From Amycolatopsis tolypomycina (GTDB taxonomy: Bacteria > Actinomycetota > Actinomycetes > Mycobacteriales > Pseudonocardiaceae), in NCBI RefSeq assembly GCF_900105945.1, contig NZ_FNSO01000004.1, positions 7,134,001-7,198,000 on the forward strand: a stretch of 64,000 nt of DNA. Direction: 5' to 3'. The stretch's first letter is position 1, and each line of letters opens with the position of its first letter. The notes beneath the pieces were generated by a model. It searched no databases and was not told where the DNA came from. It was given only the letters and a program-made list of their open reading frames with translations. A program made the position numbers and the translations under genes. Of this stretch, positions 23,897 to 33,691 are shown in pieces.

Positions 23897-24787
23897 TCAG
23901 TCGTGGTGCTTCTCCCCGCCACGGCGGAAGTCGCCAGGGCTCAACCCGGTTTCCCGGCGGAAGAACCGGCAGAAGTAGGCGGGATCGGCGAAACCGACCC
24001 GGCTCGCCACCTGCCGGACCGTCAGGTCCGTCCGGAGCAGGAACCGTTGCGCCTCCCGGATCCGCGTCTCCCGCAACAGCTGCGCGGCCGTGCGGCCGGT
24101 CGCCGCCTTCACCGCTTCGGTGAGGTGGCCGGGCGTGACGCCGAGGCGTTCGGCGTGCGCGCTCACCGACCACAGGCCGGGTTCGGGGTGGCCGGCGAGC
24201 CGGACGAACTCCGCCGCCAGCGCGCCCGCGGGCGCCGGCCGTGGCGTGCCCAGCAGGCGGCCCGCGCGCACGACCAGGACGTGCACCAGCGCCCGCAGCA
24301 CCGACTCGGTCCCCTCGCCGCCGCCGCGGAACTCCTCCTCCAGGTCGGCGATCAGCCGCCTGACACCGGCGTCGGCGTGGGCGTCCAGGCGCAGCCACGG
24401 CCGTTCGCCCAGCCGCCGCAGGAGCTCGCGGTCGGCCGGGTGGTCGAGGAGGAAGTCGTCGGTGAACAGCACGACGTGGCCGGTGAGGCCCGCGACGCCC
24501 GCCCACTGGTGCACCTGGCCGGGCGCGATGACGCCGAGGTGCGGCGGCCGCAGCGGCCAGCGCGCGGTGTCGACGACGTGCGCGCCCGTGCCGCCGGTGA
24601 CGTGGACGAGCTCGTAGAACGTGTGCCGGTGCGGGAAATCCGCGCGGGACAGCGGCCCGATCGCGTCGAACGTGCCGACGGCGAACGGCGGCGCGTGCGG
24701 TGCGGGCACCTCGAGGCGGTGCAGCGGCAGCTCCCCCGGCCGCGGGGTCCGGCAGGGCGTCCCTGGCGGAACGGTCGTACCGCGCAT
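23897..24787 (-). CDS. AraC family transcriptional regulator
   Basis: A 296-residue regulator with an N-terminal cupin-type ligand domain ('PHRHTFYELVHVTGGTG', 'LGVIAPGQVHQW') and a C-terminal pair of helix-turn-helices ('HAERLGVTPGHLTEAVKAAT', 'VRQVASRVGFADPAYFCRFF', 'SPGDFRR'). It lies 84 bp upstream of the dioxygenase gene in the same orientation and is its probable activator. A near-palindrome GACTGGACCGGTCAGTC (23886-23902) overlaps its stop codon and precedes the dioxygenase. No ribosome site stands out at ATG 24787. Confidence 0.92.
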   Translation of the reverse strand: MRGTTVPPGTPCRTPRPGELPLHRLEVPAPHAPPFAVGTFDAIGPLSRADFPHRHTFYELVHVTGGTGAHVVDTARWPLRPPHLGVIAPGQVHQWAGVAGLTGHVVLFTDDFLLDHPADRELLRRLGERPWLRLDAHADAGVRRLIADLEEEFRGGGEGTESVLRALVHVLVVRAGRLLGTPRPAPAGALAAEFVRLAGHPEPGLWSVSAHAERLGVTPGHLTEAVKAATGRTAAQLLRETRIREAQRFLLRTDLTVRQVASRVGFADPAYFCRFFRRETGLSPGDFRRGGEKHHD

Positions 24788-24872
24788 GGCCCGGAAGTCT
24801 AGATCGGTTCGCGGGCGGTTCGCCGGTTTTGCCCCGATGATCGCAATCCGATCGTCGGGTACCGGACACGAA

Positions 24873-24905
24873 AACGGGGCCGGTCCACAGTGGACCAGCC
24901 CCGTT
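24873..24905 (-). terminator. Intrinsic-type terminator after thioester-domain gene
   Basis: On the reverse strand a 16-bp stem (AACGGGGCTGGTCCAC with one mismatch in the partner arm) is followed by TTTTCG. It begins 14 bp after the stop of the gene at 24919. Confidence 0.8.
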
Positions 24906-24918
24906 CGGTGGTACTGCG

Positions 24919-26067
24919 TTACGCGCGGCTGCGGCGGCGGTTCACCAGCAGCATCAGCGCGCCGCCGCCGAGCAGCAGGCCGCCGATGGCGAACGGAACC
25001 GCGGCGTCGACACCGGTGTTGGCGAGGTCGCCGCCACCGGACGGGGCGCCACCGGGCGTGCTGGGCGCGGTGGTGGCCGGGGCACCGGCCTCGGTCCAGC
25101 TGGCGGACGCCTTTGCGGCCACCTGGGTCTTCTCCGAGTCGGCGACGATCAGCGACTGCGCCGGCTGGCTCGCGTAGTTCTCCGCGACGAAGAGGCGGCC
25201 GGTGGCCAGCTCGCCGGTGACCTTCAGGGCGAACGAGCCCTTGCCCGGCTTGGTGCCGGCCGGGACGTCGAGGAACAGCTTGCTGCCGTCCTTGACGTCG
25301 GCGGTCTTCAGCTCCTTGCCGTCCTTGTCGGTGACCTTGACGCCCTCGGGCAGCTCGGTGGTCAGCGACGTGATGTCACCCGAGGTGGCGACGTCGAACG
25401 GGCCGATCTTGGTGCCGGCCTTGCCCTCGGTCTTCGGGCCCGCGATGTTCAGGGTCGGCTTCGGCTGCGCGCCGATGCCCTTGTTCTGGTCGCCGATCAG
25501 GTAGCTGTACAGCGCGGCGACGTCGGCGTTGTTCTCGGCCGGGTTGGGCTCGGCCAGCGGCTTCTTCAGGTCGAGGTTCACGTTGTCGCTGAAGTGCCAC
25601 ACCGCGGCCTGCGTCGCGGCGATGCCCTCGCGCTCGGAGATGCCGTCGTGGACCTTGATGCCCTGCTTGGCGAGGGCGGCTTCCACGTCGGCGAGCTTGA
25701 GGCCCGGGTAGCCGTGGTGCAGCACCCAGTTGAGCTTGTCGCTGTTGTCGTTGAAGGCCGCCTTGGCCTTCGGGTACTTGTTCCAGGGCGTCTCGACCAT
25801 GTCGACGTCGGTGCGCATGGCGACGGTGATCTCGACGCAGTAGAGCTTGAGCGACTTGCCGTCCGACAGCTTGAAGCCGAACAGCTTGGCGATGGGGTCG
25901 CCGCCACCTTCGAGGTTGATCCGGTAGCCGACCGTGCCCGCCTCTTCGATGACGCGGCCGCGCGCGGCGCCGTCGTCCGCGAGGGCGGCGGGGGCGCCGA
26001 CCATGACCGCGGCGGCCGCGGCGAGCACCGCGATCCCGCCACGCACCAGAGCTGACCTGACCTGCAT
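24919..26067 (-). CDS. Cell-wall-anchored thioester-domain (TQXA) adhesin-like protein
   Basis: A 382-residue surface protein. Residues 1-30 are a signal peptide ending 'PAALA'. A thioester domain spans about 35-190: Cys77 in 'KLYCVEI' and Gln153 in 'ATQAAVWHFSD' are the residues that form the Cys-Gln internal thioester in this family. A beta-sandwich follows (about 205-330), then a Ala/Thr/Pro-rich linker, the sortase signal LANTG (348-352, class E type), a hydrophobic helix and the tail 'NRRRSRA'. Such proteins attach covalently to surfaces or host molecules. ATG 26067 follows AGGAG. Flanked by a good terminator; no sortase gene is adjacent. Confidence 0.9.
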   Translation of the reverse strand: MQVRSALVRGGIAVLAAAAAVMVGAPAALADDGAARGRVIEEAGTVGYRINLEGGGDPIAKLFGFKLSDGKSLKLYCVEITVAMRTDVDMVETPWNKYPKAKAAFNDNSDKLNWVLHHGYPGLKLADVEAALAKQGIKVHDGISEREGIAATQAAVWHFSDNVNLDLKKPLAEPNPAENNADVAALYSYLIGDQNKGIGAQPKPTLNIAGPKTEGKAGTKIGPFDVATSGDITSLTTELPEGVKVTDKDGKELKTADVKDGSKLFLDVPAGTKPGKGSFALKVTGELATGRLFVAENYASQPAQSLIVADSEKTQVAAKASASWTEAGAPATTAPSTPGGAPSGGGDLANTGVDAAVPFAIGGLLLGGGALMLLVNRRRSRA

Positions 26068-26260
26068 AAATCTCCTATCCGAGCCCGAACCACACCGGAG
26101 GGACCCCGTGGGATCACAATCCCCGACCACGGCGGCCACTGATTCGGGTGAGTGATCACCCGGTCAAGCGATACCGGAGCATACACAGACCTCACAGGGC
26201 TACTCAGGGTGCCCCCATAAACACGATTCCACTCGGAAAGCCCCTGAATAGGGGGCGGAT

Positions 26261-27100
26261 TTACGTGTGGAAATACCCGCCGAACAGGATTTCGGCGATC
26301 TTCGTGGTGGTCTCCCGGCCGACCGCGTCACCGCCGGAGACGACTCGGGTGTCGTTCATCAGGGCGAGGGTGTACCGCTCGCCGGGGCCCGCGAAACCGA
26401 CGGAGTTCATGATCCACGAGCCGTCGTCGTTGTCATCCGACCAGCCGTTCTTGTTCCCGGGCCGCGCGGCCGCCCCGGCACCCCAGACGCCCCACTGCTG
26501 GTTGGGGTCCACGGTCCGCAGTTCCCCGGCGAGGTGATCGCGGTGCCGGCCGGCCAGGACGTACCCGATCAGCCGGTCCAGGTCGTTCGCCGTGGTGCGG
26601 ATCCAGCCCCAGTGGTGGGGGTGGCGATCGCTGAACCGCATGTCGGTCATTCCGTATGCCGGAAACCGCCGGCCGAATTCGGCTTCGCCACCAAAACGGG
26701 TCCACAACGCGTGGGCGGCGTCATCGTCACTCGAATGGAGCATTCGGTGCAGCAGATCGCGATCTTCCGCGGTCAAGGTGACGGCTTTGGCGTCTTCGCG
26801 CTCCAGCAGGTCGACGGCCATGGCGAGTTTCGGCGTCGAGCAGGCCCAGATCAGCGTGCCCGCGGCCGGGCTGCGGTAGACGGCGCCGGTGGAGCGGTCC
26901 CGGAGGACGATGCCGGTCACCCCGGGCCGGCTGTCGGCGTAGGCCTGCGCCCGGCCGATGCGCGCGCGCAGGTCGGCACCGAAGGGATCAGCGGCGGCCG
27001 GCTCGGGCCGGTCGGCGGCCGAGCCGGACCGGTCGGCGGGCCCCGGCGACGGCGCCAGGGCGAACGCCGCCAGCAGCGCGGTGAGCAGGAGCTTGCCCAT
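26261..27100 (-). CDS. Secreted class A beta-lactamase-like serine hydrolase
   Basis: A 279-residue precursor with a signal peptide (1-about 22). The penicillin-binding fold motifs are S88-T-P-K91 ('IWACSTPKLAMA') for SxxK, 'HSSDDDAAHAL' (124-127) in the SDN position, and 'GNKNGWSDD' in the KTG region, where the usual K-T/S-G is not exact. The last point argues against an efficient beta-lactamase and for a related transpeptidase or esterase-like wall enzyme. Start ATG 27100. The downstream intergenic space (26068-26260) separates it from the thioester protein; the 30-bp repeat element B lies just upstream. Confidence 0.85.
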   Translation of the reverse strand: MGKLLLTALLAAFALAPSPGPADRSGSAADRPEPAAADPFGADLRARIGRAQAYADSRPGVTGIVLRDRSTGAVYRSPAAGTLIWACSTPKLAMAVDLLEREDAKAVTLTAEDRDLLHRMLHSSDDDAAHALWTRFGGEAEFGRRFPAYGMTDMRFSDRHPHHWGWIRTTANDLDRLIGYVLAGRHRDHLAGELRTVDPNQQWGVWGAGAAARPGNKNGWSDDNDDGSWIMNSVGFAGPGERYTLALMNDTRVVSGGDAVGRETTTKIAEILFGGYFHT

Positions 27101-27186
27101 GGAGGTCCCCCGGGTGCCGGAGCGGGTGTTGGCGCCCTGAAGACTCGCACGGACGGCGGCCGGGAGGCGAGCGCCGCCGGTCCCCA

Positions 27187-27364
27187 GCGCCCCAATGTGG
27201 CGTTCGGTGCGTTGAGCGCACCCAATGTGGCGTTCGGTGCATCCAACGCACCCAAAGTGGCGTTCGGTGCATCCAACGCACCCAATGTGGCGTTCGGTGC
27301 ATCCAACGCAACCAATGTGGCGTTCGGTGCATCCAACGCAACCAACGCCACATTGGGGCGCTTG
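27187..27364. repeat. Five-unit 30-bp tandem repeat enclosed by an inverted repeat, element B
   Basis: Five 30-bp units (27191-27340; standard unit starts CCCAATGTGGCGTTCGGTGC) with small changes: unit 1 has GCGTTGAGCGCA at its end, unit 3 has AAAG for AATG, unit 5 starts ACC. The ends CAGCGCCCCAATGTGGCGTT and AACGCCACATTGGGGCGCTTG are complementary over 20 bp with one mismatch. It is the same family as element A at 4851-5062 (unit differs mainly GCGG versus GTGG), and again starts about 10 bp after a stop codon, here that of the cellulase on the reverse strand. Confidence 0.9.
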
Positions 27365-27373
27365 GAGCGAGCC

Positions 27374-28894
27374 TTACGGGACGACCGTCAGGAGGTGGGC
27401 CCGGTAGCCCTCGCCGTAGGTCTTGGTCGGCGTGCCGGTGTAGTCCTCGATCAGCACGTTGCCGCCACTGCAGCCCCACGGGTTCCACGTCCAGGCGGTG
27501 TAGCCGAGGTCGTGCGCGTCCAGCCAGGCCATGACCTGGTCGAGGTAGTCGTGAGCGCAGCTGTTCTGGCCGATTTCCCCGGCCTGCACCGGAACCTGCG
27601 CGGCGACCGTCCCGATCTGGCTGTCCCAGCAGGACGCCGTGACGCACGCGTTGAAGTTGTACGAGTGCCAGGACGCCACCAGGTTGCCCGCCGGGTCCGC
27701 CGGCTTGTACGCCAGCCACTGGGTGAGGTCGTTGGTCCAGGTCAGACCGCCGGTCATCACCACGTTCCGCGCGCCGGTCGCGCGGACGGCGTCGACGAGC
27801 TCCTGCATGCCCGCCACCGGGTAGCCGATCCCGGTGCACGTGCCGCCGTCACGCAGGCACTTCCACGCGGCGGCCGCGTCCGACCAGTTGGCGGCCGCGT
27901 CCGGGTAGGGCTCGTTGAACAGGTCGAACACCACGGCGTTGTCGCCCTTGAACGCGGTGGCCACCTGGGTCCAGAACGTCGGCGTGTACTGCCGGTTCGG
28001 CATCGGCTTCTGGCAGGTCGCGTTGACGTCGGTGCAGGCGGAGCTCGTGCCGGTGTACTGGCCGTGCGTCCAGTGCAGGTCGAGTACCGGGTTGATCCCG
28101 TTGGCCACCAGCAGTTTCGCGTAGTCCTTGACGGCCTGCTGGTAGGGGGCGCCACTGGGCGAGCCGGAGAGGCCGAGCCAGCAGTCCTCGTTCAGCGGGA
28201 TCCGCACGGCGCGGATGTGCCACGCCTTCATCGCGTCGACCGACGCCTGGTCGACCGGCCCGCTGTCCCACATGCCCTTGCCCTGCACGCAGGCGAACTC
28301 GCCGCTGGCGCGGTTGACGCCGAGCAGCCGGTAGGCCTTGCCGTCGGCGGTGAGCAGCTTGTTGCCCGAGACGTGCAACGCGGGCGCCGGCCCGGGCGGC
28401 GGTGGCGTGCTGGTCGTGGTCGTCGGCTTGGTGATCGGGGTCGTCTCCGTGGGCGGCGGCGTTCCGGTGCACGCGGCGCCGTTGACCGCGAAGTCGGTGG
28501 GCGTGGTGTTGGTGCCGCTGTAGGAGAAGTTCGCGCCGGCGCTGACGGAACCGCCGGCCGGGATGGCGCCGTTCCAGCTCGCGTTGGTCACGGTGATCCG
28601 CTTGCCGGACTGCGACCACGTGCCCATCCAGCCGTTCTGGAGGGTCTGGTTCCCGGCGTAGGAGTAGGTCAGCGTCCAGCCGTCGACCGCGGCCGGGCCG
28701 ACGTTCGCGATGCCGACGGTGACGCCGAACCCGCTTCCCCAGTCATTGGCCGAGTAGGTGACGCGGCAGGCGAAGGCCGCACTCGGCTGGTACGCCGCCG
28801 ACACGGCGGTCGTCGAGGTGACGACGACCCCGGCGGCGGCCGCGAGCCCGGCCACCGCCAGCACGGCAGGACGTTTTCCGGCTCTTCCCCACAT
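27374..28894 (-). CDS. Secreted endoglucanase: CBM2 plus GH5
   Basis: A 506-residue secreted cellulase. Signal peptide (1-33), CBM2 cellulose-binding module (about 36-142, with 'WGSGFGVTVGIANVG', 'WTLTYSYAGNQTLQNGW' and bracketing Cys43 and Cys142), Pro/Thr linker (143-172), and a GH5 barrel (about 175-506). Glu328 in 'FDLFNEP' is the acid/base and Glu440 in 'QAGEIGQN' the nucleophile. It cuts beta-1,4-glucan chains internally; products could feed the GH1/ABC operon at 9.4-13.7 kb. ATG 28894 follows AAGGGAG. A CebR-like box lies 35-48 bp upstream of the start, and repeat element B follows the stop. Confidence 0.95.
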   Translation of the reverse strand: MWGRAGKRPAVLAVAGLAAAAGVVVTSTTAVSAAYQPSAAFACRVTYSANDWGSGFGVTVGIANVGPAAVDGWTLTYSYAGNQTLQNGWMGTWSQSGKRITVTNASWNGAIPAGGSVSAGANFSYSGTNTTPTDFAVNGAACTGTPPPTETTPITKPTTTTSTPPPPGPAPALHVSGNKLLTADGKAYRLLGVNRASGEFACVQGKGMWDSGPVDQASVDAMKAWHIRAVRIPLNEDCWLGLSGSPSGAPYQQAVKDYAKLLVANGINPVLDLHWTHGQYTGTSSACTDVNATCQKPMPNRQYTPTFWTQVATAFKGDNAVVFDLFNEPYPDAAANWSDAAAAWKCLRDGGTCTGIGYPVAGMQELVDAVRATGARNVVMTGGLTWTNDLTQWLAYKPADPAGNLVASWHSYNFNACVTASCWDSQIGTVAAQVPVQAGEIGQNSCAHDYLDQVMAWLDAHDLGYTAWTWNPWGCSGGNVLIEDYTGTPTKTYGEGYRAHLLTVVP

Positions 28895-28928
28895 CGGCAC
28901 TCCCTTGTGCACACTCGGGCGAAGCCTC

Positions 28929-28942
28929 TGGGAGCGTTCCCA
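28929..28942 (-). promoter_or_regulatory. CebR-like operator of the cellulase gene
   Basis: TGGGAGCGTTCCCA differs at one base from TGGGAGCGCTCCCA, the cellobiose-responsive CebR site known from Streptomyces and Thermobifida cellulase genes. It lies 35-48 bp upstream of the cellulase ATG. Repression relieved by cello-oligosaccharides is inferred from that family knowledge; no CebR gene is in the window. Confidence 0.75.
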
Positions 28943-29073
28943 GACGCCGTCCACACGTTCGCTGCCCGGGTCCCGGGTTGTCAATCACCGATGTGGAGAA
29001 AGCGCTTTATTCGAGCGAACAGCGTCCGGCGCGTTCGCCCATCGAACGCAGCCGTTACCGCCGGGCGGCGGCC

Positions 29074-29969
29074 TCAGCCGGTGGTGTACTCGGCGAAGAT
29101 CTCGCCGAGGACGCGCCGCCCTTCGGCGGCCTCCTCCCCGGTCCGCGTGCAGGCGACGAGCGTTTTCCACAACGCCCAGCCGCGGCCGCGCGCCCAGGTG
29201 TCCTCGTCGACGCGCAGGCGTGCCCGGAACGCCCGGCGGCCCTCGGCGGTCAGCAGCGTCCACGCGATGGCCGTGTCGCAGGCCGGGTCGCCGACCCCGC
29301 AGGTCCCGAAGTCGATCACCGCCGCCAGTTCGCCGCCGGCCAGCAGGAGGTTGCCCGGGGCCACGTCGCCGTGGAACCAGACGTCCCGGCCGTCCCCCAG
29401 CGCGCGGCCAGCGCGGTCTGCCAAATTTCGCGGGCCAGGGTGACGTCGAGCTCGCCCTCCAGTGCGGTCAGCGCGCGCTCGGCCGGGCCTTCGTAGGTGC
29501 GCAGGGTGGCCCCGCGGAACCAGTTGTGCTTGCCCGGCTGGGGACCGGCCGCGGCGTCGACGTCCTGCAGGGCAGCCAGGTCGACGGCGAAGCGAACGGG
29601 ATCGGAAATCCGGTCCTGGCGGGCGGTTTCGCCGTCGAGCCACGGATAAACCGACCACGGGAACGGGTAGCCCGCCGCGGGATCCCCTTTCGCCAGCGGA
29701 ACCGGGACGGGCAGCGGCAGCCGCGGCGCCAGCACCGGAAGCCACCGGTGCTACTTCTCGACGGCCAGCGCGTATTCGGCCGCGCTGGGCAGCCGCGCCA
29801 CCATTCCTTCGCCGAGGTGGAAGGTGAAGTTGTCCCACCCGCCGTGGGTCACCGGCCGGACCGGGAGGCCGGCCCACCGCGGGAACTGCCCGGCGATCAG
29901 CCGGCGCACCTGCTCCGCGTCGACGGCGATGCGGCGGGGCACGGGACCGAGATCAGGTGTGCTGGTCAA
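29074..29969 (-). pseudogene. Broken aminoglycoside/macrolide phosphotransferase-like gene
   Basis: Three conserved segments of one APH-type kinase lie in two frames: 'THGGWDNFTFHLGEGMVARLP' region in the first 72 codons, a central part ('YPWLDGETA', 'GKHNWFRGATLRTYEG'), and the catalytic part 'WFHGDVAPGNLLL' with 'AVIDFGTCGVGDPACD' (Brenner and Mg-binding motifs). Two lesions separate them: an in-frame TAG at 29751-29753 where the context expects GAG (Glu), and loss of one G in the run at 29394-29398 that shifts frame just before the catalytic loop. The total length of 896 bp is one base short of whole codons, in agreement. It starts with TTG at 29969. Either a genuine pseudogene or sequencing errors. 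Confidence 0.85.
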
Positions 29970-30023
29970 GGCGCCATCGTCGCATATGCCCGCGATATGT
30001 CACGCTGTTTACGCTCACGCACC

Positions 30024-31103
30024 GTGAACAGGCGCCCCGGGCTCAGCGCGCGGCTCAAACTCACCATCAGCTACGCCGGGTTCCTCGTGCTCGCCGGCGT
30101 CGTCATGCTCGTCGTGGTCCGGGGCTACCTGCTGCGGTACGTGCCCGACAACGACCAGGGCCTGCTCGGCATCGCCCCCAACCGGTACCTGCTCGTGCGC
30201 ACCTTCGCGCCCGCCGCGGCGACCGCGCTCGGCTTCCTCCTCGTGTTCGGCGTCCTGGGCGGCTGGCTGCTGGCCGGCCGGATGCTCGCCCCGCTCACCC
30301 GGATCGCGGACGCCGCCCGGCTGGCCGCGCACGGGTCGCTGGCGCACCGCGTCCGGCTGGCCGGGCCCGCCGACGAGTTCCGCGAGCTCGCCGACGTCTT
30401 CGACACGATGCTCGCCCGGCTCGAATCCCAGGTCGGCGAACAGCAGCGGTTCGCCGCCAACGCTTCGCACGAGCTGCGCACCCCGCTGGCCATTTCGCAG
30501 GCCATCCTCGACGTCGCCGTCAAGGACCCCACCTACCCGCGGGACGAGCTCATCGACCGCCTCCGCACGGTGAACACGCGGGCGATCGACCTCACGGAGG
30601 CCCTCCTGCTGCTCGGCCGCAGCGACCGGCGGCACTTCACCCGCGAGCCCGTCGACCTGTCGCTCGTCGCCGAAGAAGCCGCGGAAACGCTGCTGTCACT
30701 GGCCGAGCAGCGCGGGACCACGCTCGAGGTCACCGGCGAGCCCGCGCCCGCGGCCGGCTCCGCGGCGCTGCTGCTGCGCATGGCCGAGAACCTCGTCCAG
30801 AACGCGATCGTGCACAACCTCCCGGCGGGCGGCACCGTCAGGGTCCACACCGAACGACGGCGCTACGCGAGCGTGCTGCGCGTCGAGAACACCGGACGGC
30901 CCCTGCCGCCGGAGCTGGTCCCGACCCTGACCGAGCCCTTCGAACGCGGGACCGGGCGCACGCGCGGTGAGGGGCACGACGGCGTCGGCCTCGGGCTGGC
31001 GATCGTGCACAGCGTCGTCCGGGCCCACGACGGGATGCTGGAACTCGCCGCGCGCCCGGGCGGCGGCCTCCTGGTCACGGTCCGGCTGCCCGCCGGCCGG
31101 TAG
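30024..31103 (+). CDS. Sensor histidine kinase without adjacent response regulator
   Basis: A 359-residue membrane kinase. Two membrane segments (about 13-33 and 63-85) flank a short outer loop of some 28 residues; then HAMP (about 86-138), the dimerisation/phosphoacceptor region with His149 in 'NASHELRTPLA', and an HATPase domain with N box 'NLVQNAIVHN' and G boxes 'DGVGLGLAIV' and 'PGGGLLVTV'. It autophosphorylates and passes phosphate to a response regulator, but none is encoded next to it; the upstream neighbour is the divergent broken phosphotransferase. GTG 30024 is the annotated start; in-frame ATG 29997 is an alternative, and neither has a good ribosome site, so a leaderless transcript is possible. 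Confidence 0.9.
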   Translation: MNRRPGLSARLKLTISYAGFLVLAGVVMLVVVRGYLLRYVPDNDQGLLGIAPNRYLLVRTFAPAAATALGFLLVFGVLGGWLLAGRMLAPLTRIADAARLAAHGSLAHRVRLAGPADEFRELADVFDTMLARLESQVGEQQRFAANASHELRTPLAISQAILDVAVKDPTYPRDELIDRLRTVNTRAIDLTEALLLLGRSDRRHFTREPVDLSLVAEEAAETLLSLAEQRGTTLEVTGEPAPAAGSAALLLRMAENLVQNAIVHNLPAGGTVRVHTERRRYASVLRVENTGRPLPPELVPTLTEPFERGTGRTRGEGHDGVGLGLAIVHSVVRAHDGMLELAARPGGGLLVTVRLPAGR

Positions 31104-31139
31104 CCGACGGCCGAAAATTCTTCGGGATCGATTCAGTGA

Positions 31140-32498
<1,359 letters not shown>

Positions 32499-32507
32499 CC
32501 ACCCGCG

Positions 32508-32536
32508 GGCCCGGAGGCTTTCGCCGCCTCCGGGCC
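32508..32536. terminator. Bidirectional terminator between enolase and binding-protein genes
   Basis: Arms GGCCCGGAGGC / GCCTCCGGGCC with a 7-nt loop, placed between converging stops at 32498 and 32547. Confidence 0.85.
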
Positions 32537-32546
32537 GGCCTGGTCG

Positions 32547-33674
32547 TCAGGCGCCCTGGGTGCCGTTCGCGTCGACCGGGTAAAGGCCGAGCTTGCCGTC
32601 GGGATCGGCGGGGTTGACGCCCTGGACGTCACCGACGTACAGCGTGATGCGCGCCTTGTAGCGGTCGAGCGCGGTGCGGTCGCTCATGAACCTGCCGAGG
32701 CCGAGCGGGTTCATGTTCGGGTAGGCGAAGATGTTCTCGGCGCCGGCGGGCGGGGCGACGTCGGTGCGCGCGCTCCAGGTGCCGATGTCGTTCCGCTGCG
32801 CGTCGCGGGACAGCAGCCAGCTCAGGTACAGCTTCGCGGCGGCCTGGTGGGGCGCCTGCTTGAGGATCGCCGCGGTCTGCGGCCAGGCCACCCACGGGCT
32901 CTGCGCGGGGTAGGTCTGCTGGGCCAGGCCGGCGCGCCCGCCCGAGGTGCCGAAGCTCGCGACATAGGGGGCGGTGCCGACCAGGTCGGCGGAGTCCTGG
33001 GTGCCGCGGACGAACTTCGGGTGCTGGGCGAGCAGCTTCTGCAGGTAGGCGAAGCCGTACTTGTCGGTGAGCTGCTTGAAGTAGTAGAGGACGGCGTCGT
33101 CGTCGTTCGGGTAGGTGAAGACGAGCTTGTCCTTGAACTCCGGCTTGAGGAAGTCCGCGGCCTCGACCGGGGCGTTGCTGCCGAGCGTCGTCGCGGTGAC
33201 GTTCGAGAAGGCGAAGAAGAAGACGCCGGTGTAGTAGCCGTCGCGGTCCTTGACCTGGTCGTAGACCTTGTCCCAGCCGGCCGGCTTGTACTGCTGCAGG
33301 ACGCCTTCGCGCTTCCAGCGCGGGAAGTCGTCGATGGTCTGCAGGTGCACGACGTCGGCGACGACCTTGCCCTCGGCGACCTGGTTGTCGACGCGGGCGT
33401 CGTGGTTCTTGCTGAAGTCCACGATCACGTTCGCCTTGATCTTCGGGAACTTCTTCACGAACGCGTCCCGCAGGTAGTCGGCCTGGCCGGGCTTGTCGCC
33501 GCCGGCGTAGACGACAAGGTCACCCCCTTCGGCGACGGCCTGCTCGTAAAGCTTCTGCAGTTGTGTCTCTTCGCGGTTGCCCGTGTCATTCGTGGCGGCG
33601 GCCGCGGTGGCGCCGCTCGCGGCCAGCACGCTCGCGGCGACGATCGCGAGGACCGCCTTGCGGGGAGACTGCAC
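32547..33674 (-). CDS. Extracellular solute-binding protein (Fe(III)/FutA-like)
   Basis: A 375-residue exported protein with a signal peptide ('AVLAIVAASVLAASGATAAA'). The mature part has the type 2 periplasmic-binding fold used for iron or polyanions: 'GGDLVVYAGGDKPGQADYL', 'VADVVHLQTIDDFPRWKREG', 'GYYTGVFFFAFSNV', and C-terminal 'YLSWLLSRDAQRNDIGTW', which match FutA/AfuA-like proteins. No permease or ATPase gene is adjacent, so it is a solitary binding protein. GTG 33674 is chosen because GAAGGAG lies 7 bp upstream and it gives a proper signal peptide; a TTG at 33704 lies within an inverted repeat. Ligand uncertain. Confidence 0.85.
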   Translation of the reverse strand: MQSPRKAVLAIVAASVLAASGATAAAATNDTGNREETQLQKLYEQAVAEGGDLVVYAGGDKPGQADYLRDAFVKKFPKIKANVIVDFSKNHDARVDNQVAEGKVVADVVHLQTIDDFPRWKREGVLQQYKPAGWDKVYDQVKDRDGYYTGVFFFAFSNVTATTLGSNAPVEAADFLKPEFKDKLVFTYPNDDDAVLYYFKQLTDKYGFAYLQKLLAQHPKFVRGTQDSADLVGTAPYVASFGTSGGRAGLAQQTYPAQSPWVAWPQTAAILKQAPHQAAAKLYLSWLLSRDAQRNDIGTWSARTDVAPPAGAENIFAYPNMNPLGLGRFMSDRTALDRYKARITLYVGDVQGVNPADPDGKLGLYPVDANGTQGA

Positions 33675-33691
33675 GACAAGCTCCTTCGAAG

